Below are positions 50,202 through 59,116 of a stretch of DNA of 64,000 nt, in pieces; within the stretch, counting starts at the first letter, position 1; each line of letters opens with the position of its first letter. This DNA comes from Streptomyces lunaelactis (GTDB taxonomy: Bacteria; Actinomycetota; Actinomycetes; Streptomycetales; Streptomycetaceae): positions 6,262,001-6,326,000 of the forward strand of contig NZ_CP026304.1 in the NCBI RefSeq assembly GCF_003054555.1, written 5' to 3'. A program made the position numbers and the translations under genes. Below the pieces are notes generated by a model, which saw only the letters and a program-made list of their open reading frames with translations, made no database searches and was not told where the DNA came from.

Positions 50202-52949
50202 ATGTCCTCACGTACGTCCGGCAAGGGTTCCCAGGGCACGGCGGGCACCGCGAAGCGCGCCGGCCGTACGACCGGCGCGGCGAAGAAGGCGGCGCCCGCC
50301 AAGAAGCGCGCACCCGCGAAGAAGGCACCCGCCAAGAAGGCGGTGGCCAAGGTTGCTGCGCCGAAGCCGGCGCCGTCCCCCACGGGGGGCGTGTACCGGC
50401 TCGCACGCGCCCTCTGGCTCGGGCTCGCGCACGCCGTGGGCGCGATGTTCCGCGGCATAGGGCGAGGCGCCAAGGGGCTCGACCCCGCGCACCGCAAGGA
50501 CGGTCTGGCGCTGCTGCTCCTCGGCCTCGCGCTGATCGTCGCCGCCGGTACCTGGTCCAATCTGCGCGGCCCGGTCGGCGATCTCGTCGAGATGCTGGTG
50601 ACCGGCGCCTTCGGCCGGCTCGATCTGCTCGCGCCGATACTGCTGGGCGTGATCGCCGTACGCCTGATCCTCTATCCCGAGAAGCCCGAGGCCAACGGAC
50701 GGATCGTGATCGGTCTGTCCGCGCTCGTCGTCGGCGTGCTCGGACAGGTGCACATCGCCTGCGGCTCGCCGGGCCGCGGGGAGGGCACGGAGGCGATGCA
50801 GGACGCCGGCGGTCTGATCGGCTGGGCCGCCTCCAAGCCGCTGATCTTCACGATGGGCGAAGTCCTCGCCGTACCGCTGCTGGTCCTTCTCACCCTCTTC
50901 GGGCTGCTCGTGGTCACCGCGACGCCCGTCAACGCGATCCCGCAGCGGCTGCGGCTGCTCGGCTCGAAGCTGGGCATCGCCGACCCGCCGTACCAGCCCG
51001 GGGCCGAGGCCACGGAGGAAGACGAGCGGTACGACGAGCAGTGGCGCGAGTCGGTCCCCGTCCGCCGCCGGTCCGCGCGCCGGAGCGCGGCCCCGGAGGA
51101 GTTCGACCCGGACCACGCGGAGGTTGAGGCGCTCTCCGAGCGCCGGCGCCCGCGCAGGGCGTCCGTACAGCCCGCCATGGACCGGCCGATGGACGCCGTG
51201 GATGTGGCCGCGGCCGCCGCCGCCGCGCTCGACGGGGCCGTACTGAACGGCATGCCGCCCTCGCCGCTCGTCGCCGACCTGACCCGGGACGTCACCGCGG
51301 ACCGGAAGCGGGCGGCCACACCCGTACCGAGCGCGCGCGAGCCCGAGCAGCCCGCGCCGAAGGAGCGCGAGGGGAAGGGCCGCGAGGGGAAGTCGGCCGT
51401 ACCGGATCTGACCAAGCCGGCGCCCGACGAGTCCCAGCCCCTCCCGCCGCGAGCCGAGCAGCTCCAGCTCTCCGGCGACATCACCTACTCCCTGCCCTCC
51501 CTCGACCTCCTGGAACGGGGCGGCCCCGGCAAGACGCGCAGTGCCGCCAATGACGTGGTCGTCGCCTCGCTCAGCAATGTCTTCATGGAGTTCAAGGTCG
51601 ACGCGGCCGTCACCGGCTTCACCCGGGGCCCGACGGTCACCCGGTACGAGGTGGAGCTCGGCCCGGCGGTCAAGGTCGAGCGGATCACCGCGCTCACCAA
51701 GAACATCGCGTACGCCGTCGCCAGCCCGGACGTCCGGATCATCTCCCCGATCCCGGGCAAGTCCGCGGTCGGCATCGAGATCCCCAACACCGACCGCGAG
51801 ATGGTCAACCTCGGCGACGTCCTGCGCCTCGCCGACGCGGCCGAGGACGACCACCCGATGCTGGTCGCGCTCGGCAAGGACGTCGAGGGCGGCTATGTGA
51901 TGTCCAACCTCGCGAAGATGCCGCACATGCTGGTCGCGGGGGCGACCGGCTCGGGAAAGTCCTCCTGCATCAACTGCCTCATCACCTCGGTGATGGTCCG
52001 GGCGACCCCCGAGGACGTACGGATGGTCCTCGTCGACCCCAAGCGCGTCGAGCTCACCGCGTACGAGGGCATTCCGCACCTGATCACGCCGATCATCACC
52101 AACCCCAAGCGGGCCGCCGAGGCGCTGCAGTGGGTCGTGCGGGAGATGGATCTGCGCTACGACGACCTCGCGGCGTACGGCTACCGGCACATCGACGACT
52201 TCAACCAGGCCATCAGGAACGGCAAGGCCAAGCCGCCAGAGGGAAGTGATCGCGAGCTCACCCCCTATCCGTATCTGCTCGTCATCGTGGACGAGCTCGC
52301 GGACCTGATGATGGTCGCGCCGCGGGATGTGGAGGACGCCATCGTCCGCATCACCCAGTTGGCGCGCGCCGCCGGCATTCATCTGGTCCTGGCCACCCAG
52401 CGGCCTTCGGTCGATGTCGTCACCGGTCTGATCAAGGCGAATGTGCCCTCGCGGCTCGCCTTCGCGACCTCCTCGCTGGCCGACAGCCGGGTCATCCTCG
52501 ATCAGCCGGGCGCCGAGAAGCTGATCGGCAAGGGCGACGGCCTGTACCTGCCGATGGGCGCCAACAAGCCGACCCGTATGCAGGGCGCCTTTGTCACCGA
52601 GGATGAAGTCGCGGCGGTGGTCCAGCACTGCAAGGATCAGATGGCGCCGGTCTTCCGCGAGGACGTGGTGGTCGGGACGAAGCAGAAGAAGGAGATCGAC
52701 GAGGACATCGGCGACGATCTTGATCTGCTCTGTCAGGCCGCCGAGCTGGTGGTGTCGACGCAGTTCGGGTCGACCTCGATGCTCCAGCGCAAGCTGCGTG
52801 TCGGCTTCGCGAAGGCGGGCAGGCTGATGGACCTGATGGAGTCACGGAACATTGTTGGTCCGAGCGAGGGCTCGAAGGCACGCGATGTTCTGGTGAAACC
52901 GGACGAACTGGATGGAGTGCTCGCCGTGATCCGCGGGGAGTCTCACTAG
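50202..52949 (+). CDS. ftsK: DNA translocase FtsK
   Basis: This protein of about 915 aa pumps DNA at the septum during chromosome segregation. The N-terminus is a Lys/Ala/Pro-rich tract (AKKAAPAKKRAPAKKAPAKK) ahead of about four membrane helices (about 95-260). A Pro/Glu/Arg-rich linker follows, then the alpha/beta motor: GPTVTRYEVELGPAVKVERI, Walker A GATGSGKSSCIN, Walker B LLVIVDELADLMM, and QRPSVDVVTGLIKANVPSR. A gamma winged-helix domain (VVSTQFGSTSMLQRKLRVGF) that reads polar DNA signals ends the chain. Start choice (ATG 50202) is uncertain; a GTG at 50148 is possible and neither has a strong ribosome site. Confidence 0.95.
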   Translation: MSSRTSGKGSQGTAGTAKRAGRTTGAAKKAAPAKKRAPAKKAPAKKAVAKVAAPKPAPSPTGGVYRLARALWLGLAHAVGAMFRGIGRGAKGLDPAHRKDGLALLLLGLALIVAAGTWSNLRGPVGDLVEMLVTGAFGRLDLLAPILLGVIAVRLILYPEKPEANGRIVIGLSALVVGVLGQVHIACGSPGRGEGTEAMQDAGGLIGWAASKPLIFTMGEVLAVPLLVLLTLFGLLVVTATPVNAIPQRLRLLGSKLGIADPPYQPGAEATEEDERYDEQWRESVPVRRRSARRSAAPEEFDPDHAEVEALSERRRPRRASVQPAMDRPMDAVDVAAAAAAALDGAVLNGMPPSPLVADLTRDVTADRKRAATPVPSAREPEQPAPKEREGKGREGKSAVPDLTKPAPDESQPLPPRAEQLQLSGDITYSLPSLDLLERGGPGKTRSAANDVVVASLSNVFMEFKVDAAVTGFTRGPTVTRYEVELGPAVKVERITALTKNIAYAVASPDVRIISPIPGKSAVGIEIPNTDREMVNLGDVLRLADAAEDDHPMLVALGKDVEGGYVMSNLAKMPHMLVAGATGSGKSSCINCLITSVMVRATPEDVRMVLVDPKRVELTAYEGIPHLITPIITNPKRAAEALQWVVREMDLRYDDLAAYGYRHIDDFNQAIRNGKAKPPEGSDRELTPYPYLLVIVDELADLMMVAPRDVEDAIVRITQLARAAGIHLVLATQRPSVDVVTGLIKANVPSRLAFATSSLADSRVILDQPGAEKLIGKGDGLYLPMGANKPTRMQGAFVTEDEVAAVVQHCKDQMAPVFREDVVVGTKQKKEIDEDIGDDLDLLCQAAELVVSTQFGSTSMLQRKLRVGFAKAGRLMDLMESRNIVGPSEGSKARDVLVKPDELDGVLAVIRGESH

Positions 52950-53141
52950 TAAGGGTTCTCAGGGCAACCGTTTCCCTTAGTCGCACGTCAAGTTGGAGGG
53001 AGGGACAGACAGATGTCCCACCATCAGGTTGTCCGGCCATTCTGATGGCGTACAAAGTCCCTCCGCCCGGTTGCCCCACCCTTTCGTACCACCCATAGAC
53101 TGAACCTCCAGCAGGTGGTTACACGCTCGAAAGGCACCCCC

Positions 53142-53978
53142 GTGTCCATCGGCAACTCCCCCGAAGACGACCGGCCTTCAGTTGAACCCTCGGCTGAGGA
53201 CGACCGGCCCTCGATCGGCCGTGCGCTTCAGCAAGCCCGTATCGACGCAGGTCTGACCGTTGACGAGGTCAGCACCTCCACTCGGGTGCGCATCCCCATC
53301 GTGCAGGCGATCGAACAGGACGACTTCTCCCGCTGCGGCGGCGACGTGTACGCCCGCGGGCATATCCGCACGCTCGCGCGTGCCGTCGGTCTCGATCCCG
53401 ATCCCTTCGTCGCGCAGTACGACGCGGATCACGGCGGACGCCCTTCGCCGACGCCTGCCGCGCCGCTCTTCGAGGCCGAGCGCATCCGTCCGGAACGGCG
53501 CCGTCCCAACTGGACCGCCGCCATGGTCGCCGCGATCGTCGCGGTGGTCGGCTTCGTCGGCTTCACGCTCTTCAACGGTGGAGACGGCGGCGGCAGCGAC
53601 AGTCAGGTGGCGGAGGGGTCGACGCCCGAGCAGAAGCCCAGTCCGCCGAAGGCGACGACCAAGCCTGCCGATCCGAAGCCCGACCCGTCGGACAGTGCCA
53701 TCGCGGCGGTTCCGAAGGACAAGGTGACGGTGAAGCTCTCCGTCCTGGACGACAAGAGCTGGATCTCGGCCAAGTCGCACAACGGCAAGCTGCTCTTCGA
53801 CGGGACGCTGCTCAAGGGCGAGTCCAAGACCTTCCAGGACGACGAGCGGGTCGACCTCATCATCGGGAACGCCGGCGCGATCGAGCTGTTCGTGAACGGC
53901 AAGAGGGTCGAGGACGAGTTCGAGACGGGCCAGGTCGAGCGGCTCTCGTACACCAAGGGCGACCCCGCGGTCGGCTAG
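53142..53978 (+). CDS. RodZ-like helix-turn-helix membrane protein
   Basis: This 278-aa protein has an N-terminal cytoplasmic HTH of the HTH_25/RodZ type (about 25-90; IGRALQQARIDAGLTVDEVS, TRVRIPIVQAIEQDDF, YARGHIRTLARAVGLDPDPF). A single membrane helix follows (about 126-146, WTAAMVAAIVAVVGFVGFTL), then a Pro/Lys linker and an extracytoplasmic beta domain of DUF4115 type (VKLSVLDDKSWISAKSHNGK). RodZ proteins link MreB to the wall machinery; here the position between ftsK and rimO is the common actinobacterial one. GTG 53142 follows CGAAAGG. Role in shape or sporulation is inferred from the family. Confidence 0.88.
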   Translation: MSIGNSPEDDRPSVEPSAEDDRPSIGRALQQARIDAGLTVDEVSTSTRVRIPIVQAIEQDDFSRCGGDVYARGHIRTLARAVGLDPDPFVAQYDADHGGRPSPTPAAPLFEAERIRPERRRPNWTAAMVAAIVAVVGFVGFTLFNGGDGGGSDSQVAEGSTPEQKPSPPKATTKPADPKPDPSDSAIAAVPKDKVTVKLSVLDDKSWISAKSHNGKLLFDGTLLKGESKTFQDDERVDLIIGNAGAIELFVNGKRVEDEFETGQVERLSYTKGDPAVG

Positions 53979-54155
53979 GGCTCGTTTGGATCGTGCCGGG
54001 CCCGCGTGCCCTGGCACGCGCGACACAGCCGCTCCGCGGCGGGCCGCTCCCTGATCCGGCCTGATCGACCGGGCAGAACCCACCCCGGCAGGCATGCGGA
54101 GGGCCGAGAACCCTCGGGGCGGGGGCGTGGGTCAGGACAAAGTAGTCTTGAGCCC

Positions 54156-55616
54156 ATGCCCGAACGCCGTACCGTCGCCCTTGTCACTCTTGGCTGCGCC
54201 CGTAACGAGGTGGACTCGGAGGAGCTCGCAGGCCGCTTGGCAGCGGACGGCTGGGAGCTCGTCGAGGAAGCCTCCGACGCGGATGTCGCAGTCGTCAACA
54301 CCTGTGGCTTCGTCGAAGCCGCCAAGAAGGACTCCGTCGACGCCCTGCTCGAAGCCAATGATCTGAAGGATCACGGCAGAACCCAGGCCGTGGTCGCTGT
54401 CGGCTGCATGGCCGAGCGGTACGGCAAGGAGCTCGCCGAGGCGCTGCCCGAGGCGGACGGTGTGCTCGGCTTCGACGACTACGCCGACATCTCCGACCGC
54501 CTGCAGACCATCCTCAACGGCGGAATCCACGCCTCCCACACCCCGCGCGACCGGCGCAAGCTGCTGCCGCTGAGCCCTGCCGAGCGACAGGACGCCACCG
54601 ATGTGGCGCTACCGGGGCACGCACAGGACACGGCACCGGAGGACCTTCCCGAAGGTGTCGCTCCGGTTTCCGGGCCCCGTGCGCCGCTGCGGCGCCGCCT
54701 CGGCACCAGCCCGGTCGCCTCGGTGAAGCTCGCATCCGGCTGCGACCGGCGCTGCTCCTTCTGCGCCATCCCTTCCTTCCGCGGCTCCTTCATCTCGCGC
54801 CGGCCGAGCGATGTCCTCGGCGAGACGCGCTGGCTGGCCGAGCAGGGCGTGAAGGAGGTCATGCTGGTCTCCGAGAACAACACCTCGTACGGCAAGGACC
54901 TCGGCGACATCCGGCTGCTGGAGACCCTGCTGCCGGAGCTGGCCGAGGTGGACGGCATCGAGCGGGTGCGGGTCAGCTATCTGCAGCCCGCCGAGATGCG
55001 TCCGGGGCTGATCGACGTCCTCACCTCGACGCCGAAGATCGCGCCCTACTTCGACCTCTCGTTCCAGCACTCGGCGCCGGGCGTGCTGCGCGCGATGCGG
55101 CGCTTCGGCGACACCGAGCGGTTCCTGGAGCTGCTGGAGACCGTCCGCGGCAAGGCCCCGCAGGCGGGTGTGCGGTCCAACTTCATCGTCGGCTTCCCCG
55201 GCGAGACCGAGGCGGACTTCGCCGAGCTGGAACGCTTCCTCACCGGCGCGCGCCTGGACGCCGTCGGCGTCTTCGGCTACTCGGACGAGGACGGCACCGA
55301 AGCCGTCTCGTACGACAACAAGCTGGATGCCGACGTCATCGCGGAGCGGCTCGAGCACCTCTCGCGGCTCGCGGAGGAGCTGACCGCGCAGCGCGCCGAG
55401 GAGCGGCTCGGCGAGAGCCTCGAGGTGCTGGTCGAGTCCGTGGACGGCGAGGACGGAGCGGTGGGCCGGGCGGCGCACCAGGCGCCGGAGACGGACGGCC
55501 AGGTGGTGTTCACCACCGGCGACGGGCTGGTGCCCGGTCGTATGGTCGTGGCAAAGGTTGTGGGGACGGAAGGCGTCGACCTGGTGGCCGAGTGTCTTGA
55601 GGAGGCAGCCAGATGA
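54156..55616 (+). CDS. rimO: Ribosomal protein S12 methylthiotransferase RimO
   Basis: This 486-aa radical SAM enzyme methylthiolates an Asp of ribosomal protein S12. The N-terminal MTTase domain has the three cluster cysteines C14 (TLGCARNE), C48 (NTCGFVE) and C82 (VGCMAER). The radical SAM motif is C196-C200-C203 (GCDRRCSFC). A C-terminal TRAM domain follows ([10 protein letters not shown] through [11 protein letters not shown]). An insertion of about 60 residues, rich in Pro, Ala and Arg, lies between the first two domains, as in other actinobacterial versions. Its stop overlaps the ATG of pgsA (ATGA). ATG 54156 gives the standard N-terminus. Confidence 0.96.
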   Translation: MPERRTVALVTLGCARNEVDSEELAGRLAADGWELVEEASDADVAVVNTCGFVEAAKKDSVDALLEANDLKDHGRTQAVVAVGCMAERYGKELAEALPEADGVLGFDDYADISDRLQTILNGGIHASHTPRDRRKLLPLSPAERQDATDVALPGHAQDTAPEDLPEGVAPVSGPRAPLRRRLGTSPVASVKLASGCDRRCSFCAIPSFRGSFISRRPSDVLGETRWLAEQGVKEVMLVSENNTSYGKDLGDIRLLETLLPELAEVDGIERVRVSYLQPAEMRPGLIDVLTSTPKIAPYFDLSFQHSAPGVLRAMRRFGDTERFLELLETVRGKAPQAGVRSNFIVGFPGETEADFAELERFLTGARLDAVGVFGYSDEDGTEAVSYDNKLDADVIAERLEHLSRLAEELTAQRAEERLGESLEVLVESVDGEDGAVGRAAHQAPETDGQVVFTTGDGLVPGRMVVAKVVGTEGVDLVAECLEEAAR

Positions 55617-56287
55617 CCGGAGTGCCGGCATCCGCGGCGGGCGGCACCGGCAGGCCGGCGCCCGGCGGAAAGCTGGGCGCCGCGGCCGTCAATCAGGCCA
55701 GCCTCTGGAACATCGCCAACATCCTGACCATGGTGCGGCTGGTTCTGGTGCCCGGCTTCGTCATGCTGATGCTGCAGGACGGCGGCTACGACCCGGCCTG
55801 GCGGGCCTGGGCGTGGGCGGCGTTCGCCGTCGCCATGATCACCGACATCTTCGACGGCCATCTGGCACGGACGTACAACCTGGTCACCGACTTCGGGAAG
55901 ATCGCCGATCCGATCGCCGACAAGGCGATCATGGCCGCCGGGCTGATCTGCCTGTCGGCGCTCGGGGATCTGCCGTGGTGGGTGACCGGCGTCATTCTCT
56001 TCCGTGAGCTCGGGATCACGCTGATGCGGTTCTGGGTGATCCGGCACGGGGTGATTCCGGCCAGTCGCGGTGGCAAGGTGAAGACGCTCGCGCAGGGCAC
56101 GGCGGTCGGGATGTACGTTCTCGCGCTGACCGGCCCGCTGGCCACCCTGCGCTTTTGGATGATGGCGGTCGCCGTCGTACTGACGGTGCTCACCGGCCTC
56201 GACTATGTGCGGCAGGCGATCGTGCTCAGGCGCCAAGGGCTCGCGGCGGAGCGCGCGGCCGCGGGGGACGCACGGGACGCGCGGTGA
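55613..56287 (+). CDS. pgsA: CDP-alcohol phosphatidyltransferase (PgsA type)
   Basis: This 224-aa membrane enzyme most likely makes phosphatidylglycerol phosphate from CDP-diacylglycerol. The family motif D-x2-D-G-x2-A-R-x8-G-x3-D-x3-D is complete (DIFDGHLAR at about 78-86, then [11 protein letters not shown]). Membrane helices flank it ([57 protein letters not shown]). The start overlaps the rimO stop and the stop overlaps the cinA start (GTGA), so the three are one translationally coupled unit. The N-terminal 25 residues are Gly/Ala/Pro-rich and probably cytoplasmic. Confidence 0.93.
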   Translation: MTGVPASAAGGTGRPAPGGKLGAAAVNQASLWNIANILTMVRLVLVPGFVMLMLQDGGYDPAWRAWAWAAFAVAMITDIFDGHLARTYNLVTDFGKIADPIADKAIMAAGLICLSALGDLPWWVTGVILFRELGITLMRFWVIRHGVIPASRGGKVKTLAQGTAVGMYVLALTGPLATLRFWMMAVAVVLTVLTGLDYVRQAIVLRRQGLAAERAAAGDARDAR

Positions 56288-56793
56288 AGACGGCGGCCCG
56301 GGTGCTGGCGCTGCTTGCGGAGCGTGGCGAGACACTGGCGGTCGCCGAATCGCTGACCGGCGGCCTGGTGGCCGCCGAGCTCACCTCCGTACCTGGCGCC
56401 TCGGAATCCTTCCGTGGCTCCGTCACGGCGTACGCGACCACCCTGAAGAGGGATGTTCTGGGGGTCGACGGGACCCTCCTGGCGGAGCGCGGCGCGGTGG
56501 ATCCCGAGGTCGCACGGCAGATGGCGGCGGGTGTACGGCAGCTGCTGGGAGCCGGCTGGGGGATCGCGACCACCGGAGTGGCGGGCCCTGAACCGCAGGA
56601 CGGGCAGCCCGTGGGGACGGTCTATGTGGCTGTCGCGGGGCCGGACGGTGCGGGGAAAGTTGCCGCTCTGCGGTTGAACGGTGACCGGGCGGACATTCGT
56701 AGAGAGAGTGTACGGAGCGTGCTTGAGCTGCTCTCCGGCGAACTGCACGAGAATGCGCGGACACAGGATACGGAACAGAACGGGGGGACTTGA
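56284..56793 (+). CDS. cinA: CinA family protein, C-terminal (nicotinamide-nucleotide amidase) domain only
   Basis: This 169-aa protein corresponds to the PncC-type C-terminal domain of CinA: LAVAESLTGGLVAAELTSVP, ESFRGSVTAYATTLKRDVLG, GWGIATTGVAGPEPQDGQPV. The domain deamidates NMN in other bacteria. The N-terminal MoaB-like domain of full CinA is absent; this short form is usual in actinobacteria. GTG 56284 overlaps the pgsA stop. The linked ftsK-pgsA-cinA-clgR order is conserved in the group. The name stands for family membership, not for a competence role. Confidence 0.92.
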   Translation: MKTAARVLALLAERGETLAVAESLTGGLVAAELTSVPGASESFRGSVTAYATTLKRDVLGVDGTLLAERGAVDPEVARQMAAGVRQLLGAGWGIATTGVAGPEPQDGQPVGTVYVAVAGPDGAGKVAALRLNGDRADIRRESVRSVLELLSGELHENARTQDTEQNGGT

Positions 56794-56902
56794 TGTTTGC
56801 AGCCCTGAGTGAACACGACATCGCTCCCCGCACGGCCGCGGCACGAGGCGGTACGGTGGGGCGTGAAGGATGCGGCTACGCGGTCCGAGGAGGGAGCCAC
56901 CG

Positions 56903-57286
56903 ATGATTCTGCTCCGTCGCCTGTTGGGTGACGTGCTGCGTCGGCAGCGCCAGCGCCAGGGCCGTACTCTGCGCGAAGTCTCCTCGTCCGCCCGAGTTTC
57001 GCTCGGCTATCTCTCCGAGGTGGAGCGGGGGCAGAAGGAGGCTTCCTCTGAGCTGCTTTCCGCGATCTGCGACGCGCTTGACGTACGGATGTCCGAGCTC
57101 ATGCGCGAAGTGAGCGACGAGCTGTCGCTGGCCGAGCTGGCCGAGTCGGCAGCGGCGAGTGATGCGGTGCCTGCGCCAGTACGTCCGATGCTCAATTCCG
57201 TCTCCGTGACGTCGGTGGCGGGTGTGCCGACGGAGCGGGTGACCATCAAGGCGCCTGCGGAGGCGGTCGACGTCGTCGCCGCCTGA
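56903..57286 (+). CDS. clgR: Clp protease regulator ClgR
   Basis: This 127-aa XRE-type transcription activator of clp and lon genes has its helix-turn-helix at about residues 8-63 ([53 protein letters not shown]). The chain ends EAVDVVAA; C-terminal alanines are known in Streptomyces ClgR to mark it for degradation by the ClpP system, which gives feedback. ATG 56903 follows GGAGGGAG. Position right after pgsA-cinA is the actinobacterial one. A perfect hairpin at 57316 ends the transcript. Confidence 0.92.
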   Translation: MILLRRLLGDVLRRQRQRQGRTLREVSSSARVSLGYLSEVERGQKEASSELLSAICDALDVRMSELMREVSDELSLAELAESAAASDAVPAPVRPMLNSVSVTSVAGVPTERVTIKAPAEAVDVVAA

Positions 57287-57315
57287 TCCGTACGGCTGGA
57301 TACGGCTTGTTTGCA

Positions 57316-57358
57316 ACTGAGCCCCGGTCGGAGCCCCTGTGGCCGACCGGGGCTCAGT
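57316..57358. terminator. Perfect 16-bp hairpin after clgR
   Basis: ACTGAGCCCCGGTCGG (57316-57331) pairs with CCGACCGGGGCTCAGT (57343-57358) around an 11-base loop, 30 bases after the clgR stop. Confidence 0.9.
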
Positions 57359-57439
57359 TATGCCTGGATATCTGAGATGGTGCGTTTGTGCCATGGTGGA
57401 CGGGCGGTACACCGGAACCGAACCGAGTGGAGGCCATGG

Positions 57440-57910
57440 ATGTCTGTCGTGAAGAGCCCCCTGTCCGAGGCGGACCTCAAGTCGGTCGGCGATGCGCTGC
57501 GAGGCGCGCTCGTGGATCTGGTGGATCTCTCGCTGGTGGCGAAGCAGGTCCACTGGAATGTGGTCGGCCCTCGCTTCAGGTCCGTACATCTGCAGCTCGA
57601 CGAGGTCGTGGACACGGCGCGGCTGCACTCCGACACGGTGGCGGAGCGCGCGTCGGCGATCGGGGTGACGCCGGACGGGCGGGCCGCGACGGTGGCGGCG
57701 CAGAGCGCGATCGGGGCGGTACCGGACGGCTGGGTCAAGGACACGGACGCCGTACAGATCCTGGTGGAAGCGCTCGGCGCGGTGATCGGACGGATGCGGG
57801 AGCGGATCGAGGTGACCGGAGGTCCGGATCCGGTGAGCCAGGATGTGCTGATCGGGCTCACGGCCGACCTGGAGAAGCACGCGTGGATGTTCCAGGCGGA
57901 GAGCGCTTAG
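57440..57910 (+). CDS. dps: Dps family ferritin-like DNA-protection protein
   Basis: This 156-aa protein has the Dps ferroxidase signature: the ligand His in SLVAKQVHWNVVGPRF (H43 region), then LQLDEVVDTARLHSDTVAER with the acidic ligands, and the helical LIGLTADLEKHAWMFQAE end. Dps dodecamers store iron, protect DNA and in Streptomyces help condense the nucleoid in spores. ATG 57440 has GGAGG at 57429-57433. It is monocistronic, between the clgR hairpin and another hairpin at 57923. Confidence 0.93.
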   Translation: MSVVKSPLSEADLKSVGDALRGALVDLVDLSLVAKQVHWNVVGPRFRSVHLQLDEVVDTARLHSDTVAERASAIGVTPDGRAATVAAQSAIGAVPDGWVKDTDAVQILVEALGAVIGRMRERIEVTGGPDPVSQDVLIGLTADLEKHAWMFQAESA

Positions 57911-57922
57911 GAGTACTCGTTC

Positions 57923-57947
57923 GCCCCCGGTCTTCGTGGTCGGGGGC
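57923..57947. terminator. Short hairpin after dps
   Basis: GCCCCCG (57923-57929) and CGGGGGC (57941-57947) form a 7-bp GC stem, 12 bases after the dps stop. It is a plausible terminator without U-tract. Confidence 0.6.
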
Positions 57948-58119
57948 CATCGCTGTGCCGGCCTTGGCAGGCTGCCGGGGACCCTGCCCCGGTCTGCGGA
58001 CTTCGGCTTCTCGTCGCACTGTGGGGATGGGACAAGCCGTTCCGTGCGCCGGATGTGCAACCCGTGCGCCCTCCCGGCGGGTGTTCGCGCCGGTCTAGCG
58101 TGAGCCGGAGGAGGCAGCC

Positions 58120-58359
58120 ATGGCAGTACGCGGGGTGGTCCTCGTTCCGGTGGTCGCTCTTGGGCTCGTCGCCGGCGGGCTGTGGTGGTGGGCCGTGCTG
58201 CGGCTGGTCCTCGTGCCGGAGCAGGCGGGACTCGTCGAGGGGGCGGTGGCAGCGGGCGGCTGGGGGCTGAGCCTGCTGCCGGTGCATGTGACGGCTTCCA
58301 GCGCGATCACCAGGGCATCGCCACGCCGCCGTTCGGGCGCAGAATCTGGCCCGTCGTGA
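58120..58359 (+). CDS. Small hydrophobic protein
   Basis: This 79-aa protein starts at ATG 58120 with GGAGGAGG 6 bases upstream, one of the better ribosome sites in the window. The first 33 residues are a membrane helix (VVLVPVVALGLVAGGLWWWA), followed by a short amphipathic part (GLVEGAVAAGGWGLSLLPVH). The last 18 codons run antisense into the convergent oxidoreductase gene. No family is recognised. The overlap lowers confidence in the C-terminus, but the start region looks real. Confidence 0.5.
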   Translation: MAVRGVVLVPVVALGLVAGGLWWWAVLRLVLVPEQAGLVEGAVAAGGWGLSLLPVHVTASSAITRASPRRRSGAESGPS

Positions 58360-59080
58360 ACGAGGACGCGTCGGACGCCAGGTGAAGGACCGTATGGGCG
58401 ATGTCCTCAGGCTCGCCGACGCGGCGGAGCGGGGACATCCGGACCATCGCCGCCTCGGCCTGGTGCTGGAGCGCGGCGTCGTGGCGTTCGGTCATGGGGG
58501 TGCGGATCCAGCCGGGGGCGACGGCGTTGACACGGATGGAGTGCGGCCCGAGCTCGGTCGCGAGGGTCTTGGTGAGCTGGACGACTGCCGCTTTGGCCAC
58601 GCTGTAGCAGAGCAGACCGGCATTGGCGGCGTCGACGGCGCCCGAGGCCATGGTGATGAGGGAGCCGCGGGTGCCGGCGGCGATCATCGCGCGGGCCGAC
58701 TCCTGGCAGGCGTACAGGATCCCCTTGAAGTTGACCGCGAGTACGCGGTCGAGGTCCTCGTCCCGCGTCTCCAGGACCGGGCTGCTGTGCATGATCCCGG
58801 CGATGGCGGCCAGGATGTCCAGCCGGCCGGTGCTCGCGGTGTGGTCGATCGCGGACGCGAGCTGGGCGCGGTCGCTGACGTCGAGGGTGTGGGTGTACGC
58901 GGACCCGCCCGCGTCGGTGATGAGGGTCCGGGTGTCGTGGAGGCCCTTCTCGTCGAGGTCGGCGCAGTGGACGGTGGCTCCCGCCTCGGCGAGGAGAACG
59001 GCGGAGGCGCGGCCGATGCCGCTGGCCGCGCCGGTGACGAACGCGGTGCGGCCGGTGAGGTCGTACGCCTTGAGGGCCAT
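58307..59080 (-). CDS. Short-chain dehydrogenase/reductase
   Basis: This 257-aa SDR has the cofactor turn TGAASGIGRASA (about 15-26), an acidic residue after beta-2 (CADLDEKG) that favours NAD, and the catalytic Ser in TMASGAV with YSVAK 13 residues later. The C-terminal FTTGQILRPNGGVAMPW is typical of the fabG-like branch. The usual NNAG reads AIAG here, so the structural Asn is missing. The substrate cannot be told. ATG 59080 is chosen because the Rossmann fold begins soon after. It lies 36 bases downstream of the glycosylase gene on the same strand. Confidence 0.9.
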   Translation of the reverse strand: MALKAYDLTGRTAFVTGAASGIGRASAVLLAEAGATVHCADLDEKGLHDTRTLITDAGGSAYTHTLDVSDRAQLASAIDHTASTGRLDILAAIAGIMHSSPVLETRDEDLDRVLAVNFKGILYACQESARAMIAAGTRGSLITMASGAVDAANAGLLCYSVAKAAVVQLTKTLATELGPHSIRVNAVAPGWIRTPMTERHDAALQHQAEAAMVRMSPLRRVGEPEDIAHTVLHLASDASSFTTGQILRPNGGVAMPW

Positions 59081-59116
59081 GCCGGGACGGTACGACCAGA
59101 TCTGACGGATCGTCAA

